Origin: Umbelopsis isabellina
Lineage: Eukaryota; Mucoromycota; Umbelopsidomycetes; Umbelopsidales; Umbelopsidaceae
Direction of reading: 5' to 3'
Length of the DNA: 64,000 nt
Assembly (NCBI GenBank): GCA_016758905.1
Contig: JAEPQZ010000008.1
Span: forward strand, 558,001 to 622,000
The notes under the pieces were generated by a model. It was given only the letters and a program-made list of their open reading frames with translations, searched no databases and had not been told where the DNA came from. Position 1 is the stretch's first letter. Each line of letters starts with the position of its first letter. This document shows positions 47,601 through 59,909 of this stretch, in pieces. The position numbers and the translations under genes are program-made.

Positions 47601-49074
47601 TTTCGGCAGACGGTGGTGTAGGAATGGTTGGCAATGCGGCACCAGCCTTTTCTCTATCTTGCTTCTTTTTGATTGGATTACTATAGCCTTCAATTGTCGA
47701 AAGCACATTTAGAAGTCTGGTGCTTTGGCGATGGTTTGCAATGACGGCGAGCTTATTAGCATGTTGTTTGACGATTGATGGTTCATCCGTAGCCTGTTTG
47801 GAATTGGTCAGTAAAGAACGGTAAAAACAATCCAATGCCTTGTTTGTATCCAAAATACTTACTTTAATGTCGTATAAGCCAAGTATCAAATCATCTTCCA
47901 CATTACTCGCATCGTCTATGCCAAAGTATTGATATGCGCTTTCAACTTCGGCTGGAGCATATACACCTTGACTATGCTCAATAGCAACTTCGGTCTCCAA
48001 GTCTTTACTGTTGGTATTCTCAGTAATCTTTTGTAGAGCATCAAGCCATTGTGAGTGTTGGTGCGGTAGTTCGTTGACCAAAAGTCTATAGGCCCAGATG
48101 ATGACGTTGTCCGCCATTTCCGGAACGATGCCCAGAATAGCATATTCCTTTATGTACGCAAGGTCCTTCCATGCTGACCGATTCTGAAAATCAGATCCTA
48201 GTAGTTTAGAGAATGCCAATGAAGCAGGTTCTAGCTTAGGAACCAAGGATGCATCAGGAATATTCAGCAATCCATGTGGGGTTCGAATGTTGTCTAACAC
48301 GGCGATAATTTCTTGGCGGATAGTCCGCAGTAGCTTTTCATCTTCAGTTGACGTTCCAAGTCCTGCCATCAGCATATTGTCCTCTGATAAGGTGAATCCC
48401 AAATGATCGAAGAGTCGAATACTAGAGTGTTTGCAAAGAGGTGAACATGAAGTCATGAAATACGTCTTTATGCCGTAGACGACTGTTTCTTCCACTCCAA
48501 CTTACCTGGCACTATCAGCTCCTATCTTAGTAGCATATATTTTTCCTTGAGCATTGATGTTACGTCGAACGCCTTTCAGCATGTCACGTATATATGCCAA
48601 AATGGTAGCCAAGGCGGTTGCGACGGTTGGACTTGGGTCAGTATCCGTGTTCATATACGAAGCATAGGTGACATTGAGTTTACGAGTATCAGACAAGTCT
48701 TCGAACAGTGACAGCGGGATAACTGGTGGTCGAAACTCCCAAGAAAGTATCAAGTTACAGCCACAGCACAGTTCGCTGCCGTCGGATTGTCTATGAAAAT
48801 GATGTGACAGGTAGCCAGCACCAGTACACTTGTGAGAGTGCTCCGAAGTTGGCTGAGTTATACACACTGCGAAACGGCCATGGCAATCGACGCACAGCAA
48901 GTGAGTTGTATTGGGATTGGCGGGAGTTGGCTGGTTTTCTTTATCAGAGCTAGATAGATCAGGTTCGGAAGGGTCAGAAACCAGGACAAGCTTATGTTCG
49001 TGCGACGAATCTGTTTGCTCATTTGTGAGCCATTTAGTCCAGGCAGCAGGAGTAACAGGTAAACGATCCTGCAT
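44636..49074 (-). CDS. Ubp2-type ubiquitin-specific protease
   Basis: A multi-exon gene read from 49074 (MQDRLPVTPAAW) to a stop near 44636. The N-terminal half carries the Ubp2-specific region, including a Cys/His-bearing block (LLCVDCHGRFAVCI, HKCTGAGYLSHHFH) and a helical repeat-like part. The catalytic Cys box is GLNNIGNTCYLNSLLQ (about 46850). The His box is GQANYGHYWIYIRD (about 44830), followed by WWKYND. Between the boxes are an Asp/Glu/Ser-rich insert with PPPPYAS and a coiled coil (LAERRKRVTECRKQVEG), as in yeast Ubp2. Ubp2 trims K63-linked chains and works with the HECT ligase Rsp5. Some introns near 47830-47890 and 47300-47580 lack confirmation. The true 5' end may lie further upstream. 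Confidence 0.88.
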
Positions 49075-49927
49075 GGCCGGGCAAAATGGGATAATACAAT
49101 AAGGCGCTGTTCAGCAAGTGGTTGAAAATATGGCTTGCTGAGAGAGCGCGTTCATTAGCGCCCAAGTTGGCAATCAGTGACTTGCAAATTGCACAGCTCA
49201 ACTAAGAGACGAGCTTGTAAGAAAATAAGCAAAGGCGTCAGCACTCACCTATAGACGCATAATACCATGCTTAAATAGACTTGGCTTCTCAATGAAATAG
49301 GCGGGAATGCTCATGCTGAACTTTACTAAAGTTGGCTGTAAGTGACAGATGTAACTAGAACGCCAGAAGTCTACAAGATAGCCATTAAAGGCAAATAGGT
49401 GATCCGTGCAATCAAAGGTATGGCCATTATCAGTCTGATCGATTATCTATTATCAATTTCTATTATATCATGGATGGAAATCCTTTGCATGGCGATCTCT
49501 CAACAAACAGTTGTGCTCTTGCCTTAGTCCAGGTAAATCAAATGTGCTTCGAAACGGACTGACCAAAAATGGACATCCTGAAATTTTAGCGGTGCCCAAG
49601 GCTCACATGAATTGCCACCTTGGATGTTTACTATTTACAAAGCTATCCAAACGACACAATATATGTATATATATATCATGTCTTTACTTGAATTTTAGTG
49701 ATTCACTCACACCTCTGCGTGTAGCCACTTAGCAGCCTCGATAGATAGTCATTTTCTCGACCGGGAAGACGTCACGAAATTTTGGGCTTGAGGGTTACAA
49801 AAGGGAAAGGACCGAATTTGGTACATTGTTATTGCAGCAACATAAAAAATAATAATATTGGAGGCAAAGTGTTTTCTCGTTTCCCTTCTTCCCCTTCTTT
49901 CCATTTTCCTCGCCTCTTTGTGATAAT
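49075..49927. other. Divergent intergenic region
   Basis: Upstream region of the Ubp2-type gene (minus) and the four-TM gene (plus). A minus-strand open stretch at about 49255-49450 ends in TAG directly before a GTGAGT donor. I could not join it in frame to the Ubp2-type gene. A C/T-rich tract (49880-49915) precedes the plus-strand ATG at 49928, consistent with a promoter. Confidence 0.45.
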
Positions 49928-51024
49928 ATGAATAACTGGGTCCATCCTGATCCCATCATGAATGAACGTATGGTTCACGCTAGGCACGGGTTGCTTGTAA
50001 AATGGTGTGGATGTATGTCCTTGCGAGGTGGTAGTGCCTTTGCAGCAGTCGTTTGGCTGGTATGTTGTTTTTTATATTCTGATTATATCGCCATAACCTC
50101 TGACACCATTTTATGCAATTTTCTGTAAACAGGGGCTTAATATTTATCTTACAGTCTTGTCGTTTGAAGCTCGTAGCCGTATGTTAATGTACTTGTCTGC
50201 GTACAATAATGACTAGATAGCTAATATTTGCTCTGGTAGCTATCTATTCCGACCTGAATTTTAATGCTTTAATGGTGACCGGCGTTATTTGCTTGTTGTT
50301 CTGCCTGGGGTCACTATTCACATTATTTGCGCTATTCCAGGTGAGTCGCCTTGATACATGTTGTAATTCTCTTATTATCAACTGAATTTGAGTTTTTACA
50401 GAATCGCCCGCCAACTGTGCGAATGGCACATCAATTGACATGGCTTTGTGTGTTTGCCTTCTTGACTGATGCGTTCATTAATATCATTGTATTCGGAATC
50501 TTACATGGCGATTTTCAAAACTGGTGCATGGATCGATCTAAAGGCTATGTGGATGAACAGATCACTGCTATTCTTGGTAATGGCACTCAGATCACCATGA
50601 GTTTTACACCCAGCCAAGACGGTACAGATATTTACAATTGCCAGAAAATGTGGGAAGACGAACTCAAGCTTGGCATTGTTGTTTGGATTGTCTTTGCTCT
50701 GGTCTATGTAAGTTTCACTGCAGTATATCAGCAGAAGATAATGGTCATTATTTATCTAATGGATGCCATTAGATTTATTGGGCAACATGCTTGTGGTCGT
50801 ATTCACAAAAGAAGAAATTATTGGAAATATACACTATACAGATGAACAATAACCCCAACGTTATGATGAATCTACCCCCTGGAGCAAGTGCGCGTGACGT
50901 TGAATACGAAGATGATGGTGGAAAGAGCATGGCCCAACGTTCTCGTGAGATCTACTCCGGCCTACGCGCCATGTTGAGTCGTAACCGAGCTCAACCACAA
51001 ATGAATCCAGTCAAGTACGGATAA
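49928..51024 (+). CDS. Small four-transmembrane protein, function unknown
   Basis: Five exons (49928-50059, about 50134-50179, about 50242-50340, 50402-50708, about 50769-51024) give about 280 aa. The N-terminus is soluble and ends in a Cys pair (KWCGCMSLRGG). Four hydrophobic segments follow: AAVVWLGLNIYLTVLSF; LMVTGVICLLFCLGSLFTLF; LCVFAFLTDAFINIIVFGIL; and a fourth spanning an intron (GIVVWIVFALVY joined to IYWATCLWSYS). The loop between TM3 and TM4 contains an N-glycosylation site (NGT) and two Cys. The tail is cytosolic, with basic ends. The CxC..RxG-then-four-TM layout recalls LAPTM4 or fungal Kei1-like membrane proteins, but I cannot assign it. It may act in Golgi/endosome membranes. 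Confidence 0.75.
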
Positions 51025-51406
51025 TAGTCTAGTGCTTCCATTGCTGTTACATTTTTCCATTTCAACTACTATACCCTCCTTTCAAAGTGTGCAAACTAGC
51101 CCTGCCTTTACAGTCTGTATCTATTTCCCCTTTTTAGCGTGTTAGACCGCGCCCCTTTTTCTCATAGCCGCAAAGTTGATACCAAGAGGATTTTCTCGGA
51201 TCAATGTTTTAATAATATTATTATGATACCACAGAGTGGTTCAAAGGAATTGAAGTTGTGTTGTTGTGTAAGTTGACTGTGTTTGTGCTTCGGCAGTAAG
51301 TGCAGAAAATCATCTAAAGCACAGTCTCTTAAAACAGCGAACCATCAAAATATCTCGCCGTTTCATTGACGCTCAGACAAATTTATAGCCTTGATACTTG
51401 GTCAAC

Positions 51407-52225
51407 ATGGGCATGACATGGTATGGCTTTTATCGATAGATCGCCACCCAAACGCGCGCTATGCACACTTTTCTAATGAGCTTGCCTTTGCTCTAGTATT
51501 GTTCGATGGAAGAATGCGACGGGAATGCGAGATTTCACAACTATTGACGAACATGTTGTCAAGACTTTACATGGCAAAAACACAGGGCGATGGGGTTTAA
51601 CTTGTAAAGTATATCGAGACAATAGTCGAAATAATAGCGGTAAACTACTATACCAGATATCCTTAGCACAGCAGCCACGACAGCTGTATTGCATGGTGGA
51701 CGGCGGTGTGGTGGTGGAAGTAGAAAGGGACATTGAAACGATATTCAGTCGATTGAAGAACTTGTGGGTTGTTCGACAAAGCGCCACAATAGAGGTATAC
51801 AATAGTGCAGCCAACACAGTGATATTATTGATTGCGTTGCTAAGTGTGTGCTTCACGTATAGGGTACGAGTTATGATATTGGTGATTTCACGCTGCGCGT
51901 CGCCAATATACTGCTTGGATCAACGTACAAAGGCTTATTGCTGGAGGTGAGCTAGATCGCGCGAGTTGTTTTGAGGGACACAGAGTATAAGATACACATA
52001 GCTTAACTTTACAATCCTCAGGTTGAATATCGTCCGTGCTCGTCACCGTACGGGGCTACTGATATAATACGAGATTTTGTAGAATCTTTGATTCCCGCCA
52101 ACGCTCAGATTTCCATTGACACCGAATACGACTATGAAAAGGTCGGTCTGAGCAACCAAGAATTCACCATCGCACACACTGGCTACCAGTACATGCATCT
52201 GTTTCGCAAAGACAGTCTATTGTAA
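51407..52225 (+). CDS. MED20: Mediator complex subunit Med20 (Srb2/TRFP)
   Basis: Four exons (51407-51420, 51497-51794, 51863-51946, 52022-52225) close to 199 aa. The start MGMTCIVRW matches the family's MGVTC opening. The body has GRWGLTCKVYRD, YQISLAQQPRQLYCMVDG, IFSRLKNLWVVRQSATIEG and the conserved YDIGDFTLRVANILLGSTYKG then LLLEVEYRPC. The first exon has only 14 nt, but without it the conserved MGxTC would be lost. Med20 pairs with Med18 in the Mediator head and contacts RNA polymerase II. The gene follows the four-TM gene on the same strand after about 380 bp. Confidence 0.93.
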
Positions 52226-52730
52226 CAATAATAAAACCCGCTCATCTCTATTCTCTAGCTCACGTTTGTCCTTTGAGAGAAGTTCATCTCGATTGACGAC
52301 CTTTGTGGTTCTACACTTCGATCACACTATGTTGCACGATGACTTGATTATCATTTCGCATAAATACTGTTAGAGACAGCGACTCTTTGTTTTATTGTTC
52401 TGTTAGGTATTGCTTTTACTGGTTGCTATAAGTGCTGTGGGAGGATTTTAAATTTTGTTATAGTAAGTTGGGTTTCTTCTTGGTGTAATGGCACACGCTC
52501 AAAGGCGTGCGGAGTATAAGCATTTACAAATTGAAGATAAAAAGGGGATTGTATACAGTGGCTATTTTAAAGAGAAATAATAAAAACTAAGACTAAGGTT
52601 TGATGGTTGTTCAAGATATGAAAACGAGTTTCGACAAAAAGAGAAAAAGGAAAAAATAATAAGACAGAATAGCATAATCAAAAGTGATAGCTTCATTGAG
52701 GAAGCCCACAATTCAATAGTAAGTTTCCAA

Positions 52731-54951
52731 TCACGCCACTTCGGCCATGTCAATATCAGCATCACAATCACTGAACCAGGGCATATGTTTGACATCCACC
52801 AAAGTAATTCTTTTCTCCGGTTGACGAGTCAAAAGGCGGTTAACCACGTCTTTGGCTTCTTGACTGATAGAGCGTGATGGATCCTTTGTCCATTCCGACG
52901 GCCACTTGACTTGGCTGCTGCTGAGAATGCGATAAAACAAATGGGAGACTTTTTCACCACGCGCTGGGTTATACATGAACGGGAGATATCCGACCAAAAG
53001 CGCATAGAGAATGACACCCAATGCCCAAGTGTCTGTTTGGCGGCCGTCGTAGCCAGAATTTTGGATGATCTCCGGTGCTGCGTACTCCTCACTGCCACAT
53101 CGAGTATGCAATATGGGGTTATCCGCATTGATAACACGAGCCAAGCCAAAATCTGTCAATTTTAACACAGGGGTATCCTGTCCTGAAGGCGTTGTGATCA
53201 AGATATCTGGTACCAGACGACGGACAATTAGTCTCAATGCCTGAATGATAGGATTTTACCAACGCATATCATTGCCACCTACTTTCAAGTTTCAAATCGC
53301 GATGAACAATGTTCTTTCCATGCAGCCAGATCATAACATTTACCAGTTGCAAAAACAAACGCTTGACCAGCAACTCGTCGATGGTTTGGCCAGCACTCAG
53401 ACTGCTGTGCAGCTTTTCCACATAGTCGTACAGTTCGCCTCCATCGACATTCTCCAGCACCAAACAAAAATGATGCTCTGTCTCCATTGTGCAATCAAGT
53501 TGAACAACATTAGGATGATCTATGTACTACAGTGCCAGTCAGTATTTTTCCCCAACACACTGTATAGACTACCGATTCGAGCAAATGCATACCTCTAAAA
53601 TAGCCACCTCACGATCAATACTCGATCGAATTCGTGAATCATGCGCTAAACGATCTTTTGAAATCATTTTTATCGCATATTTTTTCCCTGTTTCTGTGCA
53701 TTCAACCAGGTACACCTTGGAAAAAGCTCCGACTCCCAATAGCTTTTGTATGCGAAATTTCCAAATTGTTTTTCCAATCATACGTTCTTCTTTCTTACTT
53801 CCAAGTGGTGAAGCATGGTATTTAGACTGATGATCAAGTAGATAATTTTTTTGCGTTTGTTGAGTTTTCGATGGTCGCTCAGTCTCTTCGAACACTGAGT
53901 CGCCAAGAAGTGGGAAATCCACTACAGACGGGATTTCTCGCTTTTTGCGTGGCGTATAGGATGGTGACGCTGACAAGATTGGAATGTTCAGGTCACTTTC
54001 AGCAGGAGCAAGATGACCTTCCGAGTCTGTGGGTGATGGTGTAGTAGACCTGGCAATGTATTTAGTTGCATGCATCGAAGGATTAAGTGAAGACGTTGAA
54101 GCGGATGGAGTCAGTGCAACGGCCGGACTTGGTAACGGCAAAAACGAATCATCATCTGAAAAGGACGATGAACTGAAGCCTGAAATATATCTAAGCTCAT
54201 GTTGCTTATGATCAATGGAATTAGACGGGCTAGGTGTTGTGTTGCGAGTAGGCGATGTGCTGCTTGATGTCGGCGAAGAGGTTTCTGATACTGAAACGTC
54301 TGATCTAAGATGTTCTGGTATAGGGAGAGTTTTAACAACCGTTCTACGATTTGCAGCCACAATATTTCGCAGTCGACTGGCCAATGAACTATGATGAGTT
54401 TCACGGATATCCTCGGAAGTTGATTCGGGAATAGGTGCAGAAGTGTTAATTGGCGCTAATTTTGTATCTTTCTTTATGGTTCTAGACGGAGGAGGACGAG
54501 GTAGGTCACTAGTGATATCACTCCCGAAAAACAACGAATTGTTCCTTGATCCACTAGACGGTGGTTGATCTTCCGTCTCGGATGATTCTCTTGGGATAGT
54601 CGTTAATCCCAAACCAACATTATCCGGCCGCACATCAAAATTCGAAGCCTCTCCGCTTGCTCCGCCTTCGCCGGCATTCAAGTCCACCCATCCTCGTTGC
54701 TGTTCGTTGAAAGTCAAGCCAGCGCGACTTGCGCGGGTTTGATGTCGTCCTGCATAAATACATTTGACAACGGTGCTTCTGTACGGACCATTTACATCGT
54801 ATATAGAATCATCATCATCACCATTTAATCGACGGTTCTGTTCGGCCAACAACGGATCATAACGACGAGACCGTCCCAGAATTTTTTCATAAGGGTGATA
54901 CTCATTCAAGTTGTGATGTGGCTGACGACCAGGTCTAACGCGATTAGACAT
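52731..54951 (-). CDS. Ser/Thr protein kinase (CAMK-like) with long N-terminal region
   Basis: Exon 1 runs from 54951 to about 53593. Exon 2 is about 53525-53287 and exon 3 about 53207-52731, for about 690 aa. The kinase domain occupies the last ~300 residues: Gly loop GVGAFSKVYL, catalytic Lys in YAIKMISK, HRDLKLE joined across an intron to NILI, DFGLAR, a GSEEYAAPE activation-segment end and DTWALGVILYALLVG. All catalytic residues are present, so it should be active. The first ~385 residues are Ser/Thr/Pro-rich and likely disordered. The closest type is fungal CAMK-group kinases such as the nitrogen/stress-related ones; I cannot name an orthologue. The promoter lies in 54952-55230. Confidence 0.9.
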
Positions 54952-55273
54952 TTTTGATGGCGCAATGACAAGAAATTGGAGGGTGAATCTGAGAGGGAAG
55001 ACGGGGCTTCCAGCTCAAATAGAGAAAGAACAAAAGAGAAACCAAACGGAACTTTTTTGCTCTCTTTTGGGCCTGAGACGTGCAAGGAAAGGAAAAGAGG
55101 TCCAGCTCTTTTGCCAAACCACCATGTGACCCCTTTCCAGGATCACGTGAGACCTAAATATGGCAACTGGACCCTGACACGTCCAATCAAAAGAGATGGT
55201 CACGGCGCGTGGAAACAGCCATAGTTTGAATTTATACTGTGAAGGTGATTTATTTTCTAAATTTCTTATTTGT

Positions 55274-56924
55274 TTACACTTTAGTGAAAGCCAACCAAGC
55301 TAAGAGTCCTGTGATGACAATATCGATCATTTGTGCAATGATATATAAAGTACAAAGCAATCCCAAATGACGGATATTTCGCTTCAACTCATTGAATTGG
55401 AGCCCTAAACCAATGCTCACGAATGAAAGCGTCGAGAACCATTCTGATATATAAAAGCAGAAATTGTTGACATTGTTTCGAATGTCCACATCGTTGGGCA
55501 CCACAGTATTGAAAAGAACAGCCGTGATGATGAAACCGATCACAAACTTGGGGAATCGGTTCCATAAAACAACTATGGGTTTTGTTTGTTGCTGCTTAAC
55601 TTTCATCAACGCCATTTGTCGACGTTCTTTTTGTTGTTGCTTTTGCTCTACATCTTCTAGTTCCAAGGATTCCGGGCTTTCTTCTACTAGCATGGTTTCC
55701 AGATCCTCAGCATCCTTTTTGCTAGCTGCAAGCTCATGGCGGGCCCATGCCCATGTCATGATAACTGACAAAGGGCCGATCAAGACGTTTTGCATCATTT
55801 TCACAACAGCAGAGGTATTGATGGCGGTCTTGTCGCCATAAATGCTAGCAGCGGCAATGACTGCACCAGTGGAGTCGACACATCCGCCAAACCAAGCTCC
55901 GCTGACTTCGGGCGTAAAGTAAAGCGACTTTGCAACATATGGTAAGGCAATAATACTTGGAATGGTAAACACTGAAATGATAGCGATAGGCATTTCGGTT
56001 TTGGTTGGTGCGCCAATAGCTGCGCCAAGAGCAATAGCAGCCGACGAGCCGCAAATAAACGTAGCACCGGACATGATGATAGCAGTCTGCATATCAATCT
56101 TTAAAACCTTGTATCCAAAGTACGCGACTACCATGAACAAGGTGGGGGTATCGATCCAGCTTACGAGAAGTGCTCTAGGAGCTAACGGTTTGAGAACAGA
56201 CATATCAATGCATAGTAAGACCAACGAAACGGCAATATAAAGTTCTGTCTGCTGAGCAATCTTCAGCCATGGCGGTAAGCGGTCGCGGTAGTTCTGACGG
56301 ATTGAAAACAAGTTACGAAGCACCGCTCCAAAGATGATAGCCCAGATGGAGTCTCCCAAACTAGCCGATTTGATGATCACTACAAGTAATTGGAAAATAA
56401 AAGGGGGGGGGGTAGGATGTTAGGCACGTGAGGTATGAGGTCAACTAGATTCCTTATATTAGAGGTAACTTCTTACCATTACTAGCGAGCATTTTGCTTA
56501 TGAGAGCTATGAAGAACACAAGTGTAAAGCCAAGTGGGAATCTCGACCAATTCTTAGCTTGAATGCTTGTCATTGCTAACCACAGCATGAGTCCCATGGC
56601 TGGGAACATTACCAGTACACCAAAGTTGCCTTGGGTGGCAAATGTGCTGAATGGGTTTGTTCGCCACGGCAGGAACTCGGGCTGGGGTATATTATGATGG
56701 ACGCAGCCGCAGACAATGCCAAAGAAGACAAAGCCTATCCAGCATGCCCACCACTCCTCCGAGTTCCACCATAGGTACCACTTCTTGTCCTTCGGTTGTC
56801 CCTTGGATGAGGCAGCGGTGGTTATTTTAGTCGTCGTATTGGTTGATGGACTGATGGAGCTGTCAAGTGAATTAGCAGTCCCGGGAGAGTCAACTTGATA
56901 TATCTCAATGTTGGCAGTGGCCAT
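55274..56924 (-). CDS. YeiH/UPF0324 family membrane transporter
   Basis: Exons 56924-56477 and 56379-55274 close in phase to 517 aa. After a Ser/Thr-rich cytosolic start there are about ten hydrophobic segments. The family core is FICGSSAAIALGAAIGA, with SGAWFGGCVDSTGAVIAA and a terminal block ISEWFSTLSFVSIGLGLQF. Bacterial YeiH-type proteins (Pfam Cons_hypoth698, PSE family) are proposed anion/sulphonate exporters. A eukaryote-specific insert (about residues 370-425, Glu/Gln/Lys-rich coiled coil, EQKQQQKERRQMALMK) interrupts the membrane core. The family is mainly prokaryotic, so an old bacterial origin is plausible. The intron and insert show it is long settled. The transported substrate is unknown. 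Confidence 0.88.
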
Positions 56925-58236
56925 TGGGTAAGGATAGCTTTTATTTGAGTGGTTGGATATTGCGCAATCCCTGAGTGTTATTATTCGCCAGCGAGAAAAT
57001 TTTGTTTCCACTATTTAAAGAGCGGGCTGGCTTTCAGTAATAAGATTTCCCACTTTTGCGGAGCGAGGCCAATTGGCTGATAGCGTGAGACATAAGTTGG
57101 CAACCGGTTATATGCATACAGGAACACATAGACAATTAGAAATCTGTAAGCAAAGTTGAACGAGATACAATATCTGTGTGAAGCGCAGACAAGTATGCTA
57201 CCACCATAAGATGCTATAATAATATTTAAAAATGGTACTAGCAGAGGAGATTGTCATTAACTAGGGTGTGTATATATTTCATGGGTGGGATCATTGCTGA
57301 TTGGTCAGTTTGGGTGCCAGCTTAGTACCTGTATTAACTGTGAGCAATCATTTGAAGGTCCGCCCTCGCGGGGACACTGCCAGCTTTTCACAAGCCAAAA
57401 GTCATGGAATCAAAGTGTTAGCCGCTATTTTCGTTGTTGTTTTTGGAAATACTTGGCATGCACGCTTGTTAGTCCTGTTCTGGCTACCTGGTCATATATT
57501 AATTCATTTTAAACTGACGAAAATAGATAGCAAACAGAAACAACTCATTATATTATTTTAAAACACACAACTACTCCTGCAAATCCTCTCTCCCTTGATA
57601 GTGATAGACATGCCTGCAACAGCCTGGGCTGGCAGCCCCATTACCTTATCTTGGGACCGGCAAAATGGTGTTCACATGGCGAGGGGAAAGCGCATGAATT
57701 TTTCGTCTCGGTATAAGGATTGTTCCGTTCGGAAGGTTGAGTGCTCTTGAGATCGGAACCATTGGGCCAAAGTTCTCAAGCCGCATTTTTACGTGTGAGG
57801 GGGGGAGTGCAGACTGGCATTTCCAATGTAAGAAAAGTACGAACTGCTTGTTTATCTTGAAGGCAATTGACTTGATTCGTTCTCAGTCCGCTTCCATCCG
57901 TTACTGCGTTTCTCCTTTAATTGAATCGGCAGTGACCTGCATTCAATTTGTTATACCAACGAAAATCATATCAACCAACAAACACGTTAGCTAACAAACA
58001 ACAGATTGGATGACCTCTAAAACAATGCACATATATTTTTTTTATTTGGTGTAGCTAGCGTAGCTAGTGGATGACAAATGAGTGTTGTGGAGATAACAAA
58101 GCCGAAATGGGGGGGGGGGCGAGGAGGGGGATGGAATGCAATGACGACTTGCTGTTAGATACAAAAATGAAGCTGATATCTTTTGCTTATGGTGTTGTGT
58201 GGATAGATCAAAAAGTGAGAAAAAAGTATGAAAATA
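56925..58236. other. Intergenic region, no gene seen
   Basis: About 1.3 kb containing the YeiH-like promoter on the left and the 3' flank of the PH-domain gene on the right, with a G run at about 58111-58120. Plus-strand open frames at 57285-57561 and 57737-57994 show no features of real genes. Confidence 0.5.
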
Positions 58237-59612
58237 TCAGATGAGAGCCTGCTCAACGTCTTGATTGTTTTGATCATCTCGAGCTAACGTGTCAAGCATA
58301 GATCGTCGCCATACTTCCCGTGGACTGGGGTTGCGTTCTAGGGCAGAACCATTTGAGATAGTGGTGGCAGAAGTTTCCTGACCATTCGGTCTTCGCCTCC
58401 GCCGTGGTAAAGTAATAAACTTTGGCATTTTTCTTGAGTCAAGATCGGTGCTAACGTTAGCTGAAGCTTGTAAATGTTCAACCCATGAAATTATATCGAT
58501 GGCATCTGCACTTCGTAATAATAATTGAGGGCCATCCAGTGTTCGTAGCCGAATGACATTCCGACGTTTGACATAGTCTAGAGCCAGTCCGGCATCGACT
58601 TGTTGCATGGTAAACAAACACACCTTGCTGGCTTGTTGTATGTCGATCGGCTTTGACTTGTAAATGGCTAAACTTGTTCCCCATAGTCTTACATAGAGTT
58701 TTCTACAATAAACACATCGGAAAAAATAAATTAGCTTTTTTGTTTTGTGTGTGTAAATGTCGACCAAGGTGGTTATGGGGGTTTTTTTTTCTCAGTGGCA
58801 TTAATATTGAATGGTTGCTCTTGTTGTTGGCGTGGGTCCCCTCACACTACACCACCCCCATGCATATTTCCCCTCTTTTTTTTTGTTGTCGTTTTGCCCA
58901 GTCAAGTACTCCTAGAAAAAGATATGAATCTCACCTCCATGAACGATCTCGTGCCTTGACACCGGGTCGATCCATCTCTCGTTTAACATAGAGATAACCC
59001 ATTTTATATACAGTGCAAGAGTATTTAGGCAGCTGTTCTTGACCTTCTTCGGGTCTCGGTGAAACAGGGCGTGACAAGCATGCAGGTGGAGCAGTGTATG
59101 GCGGGGGCTGAAGTACTGGCATCGACCATCGTCGGAAGTCTAAATCGCTACGGTCATTGTATGGTGGCAGTGCACTGTCGAGCGTTAAACGGCGAGATAA
59201 TTTTTCCAGAGCTTCCCGACGGTGAGCATCCATCAAGGGTGATGAGTCGCAACTTCCGCTACTTGTTGATGCGGTTGTGGATGATGCATCGTCAAAGATA
59301 AGACTGGGAATATCTTCTGGTACGGTATCCAATGTCGATAGCGTAGTGGACGAGCCGATAACATCTCTGGACAATGCAAGCTTAAACAAGCCTGAATGTC
59401 TTCTGTAATCGATGGAATTTGATTTGAAACGGGTATAGGTAGGGCGAACATGGTCGCAGGATGAGAGAAGGTCGTCGTTGTCGGCCAAGCGAACCGAAGA
59501 CACTGCATAAAGGACAAGGGGGATCTGTTAGCCTAACGAGACGGACCACCGGGGTTTATGATGCATAGCATGAAAACTATGTGGCAAAAATCAAAATTAT
59601 TATACCTGACAT
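58237..59612 (-). CDS. PH-domain protein
   Basis: Three exons: 59612-59606 (ATGTCAG), about 59502-58936, and about 58704-58237; about 345 aa. The first ~155 residues are Ser/Thr/Pro-rich with PPPYTAPP. A PH domain (about 165-285) is split by a 231-bp intron: KMGYLYVKREMDRPG, DRSWR joined to KLYVRLWGTSLAIYKSK, ending DAIDIISWVEHLQASANVS, with the invariant Trp. A basic tail follows (PRRRRRPNG). It probably binds phosphoinositides at a membrane and has no enzymatic domain. The 7-nt first exon is short, but the phase fits and the ATG is well placed. Confidence 0.8.
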
Positions 59613-59909
59613 GGTGAATGAGAAGTACAAACACTAAAGAGAGGACAAAAGAGAAAAAAGAAATGTCAAGAAAAATAGCTATTATTGTAGTTTTTAGATG
59701 ATTAAAGAACAAGAGGCTAAACAAAATCGATAATGGGTGGGATATTTATGACGTTTAAATGGCCACTGAAGAATAATTTCCTTTTTTGGATTATCTTTTT
59801 TACCCAACTATACTGATGACTACAGCGGCGAGTGCATACCAAGCTAGATGAGAACAAAAGCTCGCGTCAGTGGGTGTGTACTTCATATGACCAAATAATA
59901 ACATCCTAT
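59613..59909. other. Intergenic region
   Basis: Promoter of the PH-domain gene and 3' flank of the TMEM94-like gene. Nothing else was recognised. Confidence 0.4.

Noticed and set aside
49255-49450. Possible upstream exon of the Ubp2-type gene
   Set aside because: The frame ends in TAG directly before the donor, and no in-frame join to the ATG at 49074 was found.
52474-52530. tRNA-like stretch (TGGTGTAATGGCACACGC resembles an A box)
   Set aside because: No B box, no matching acceptor stem and no anticodon arm could be drawn.
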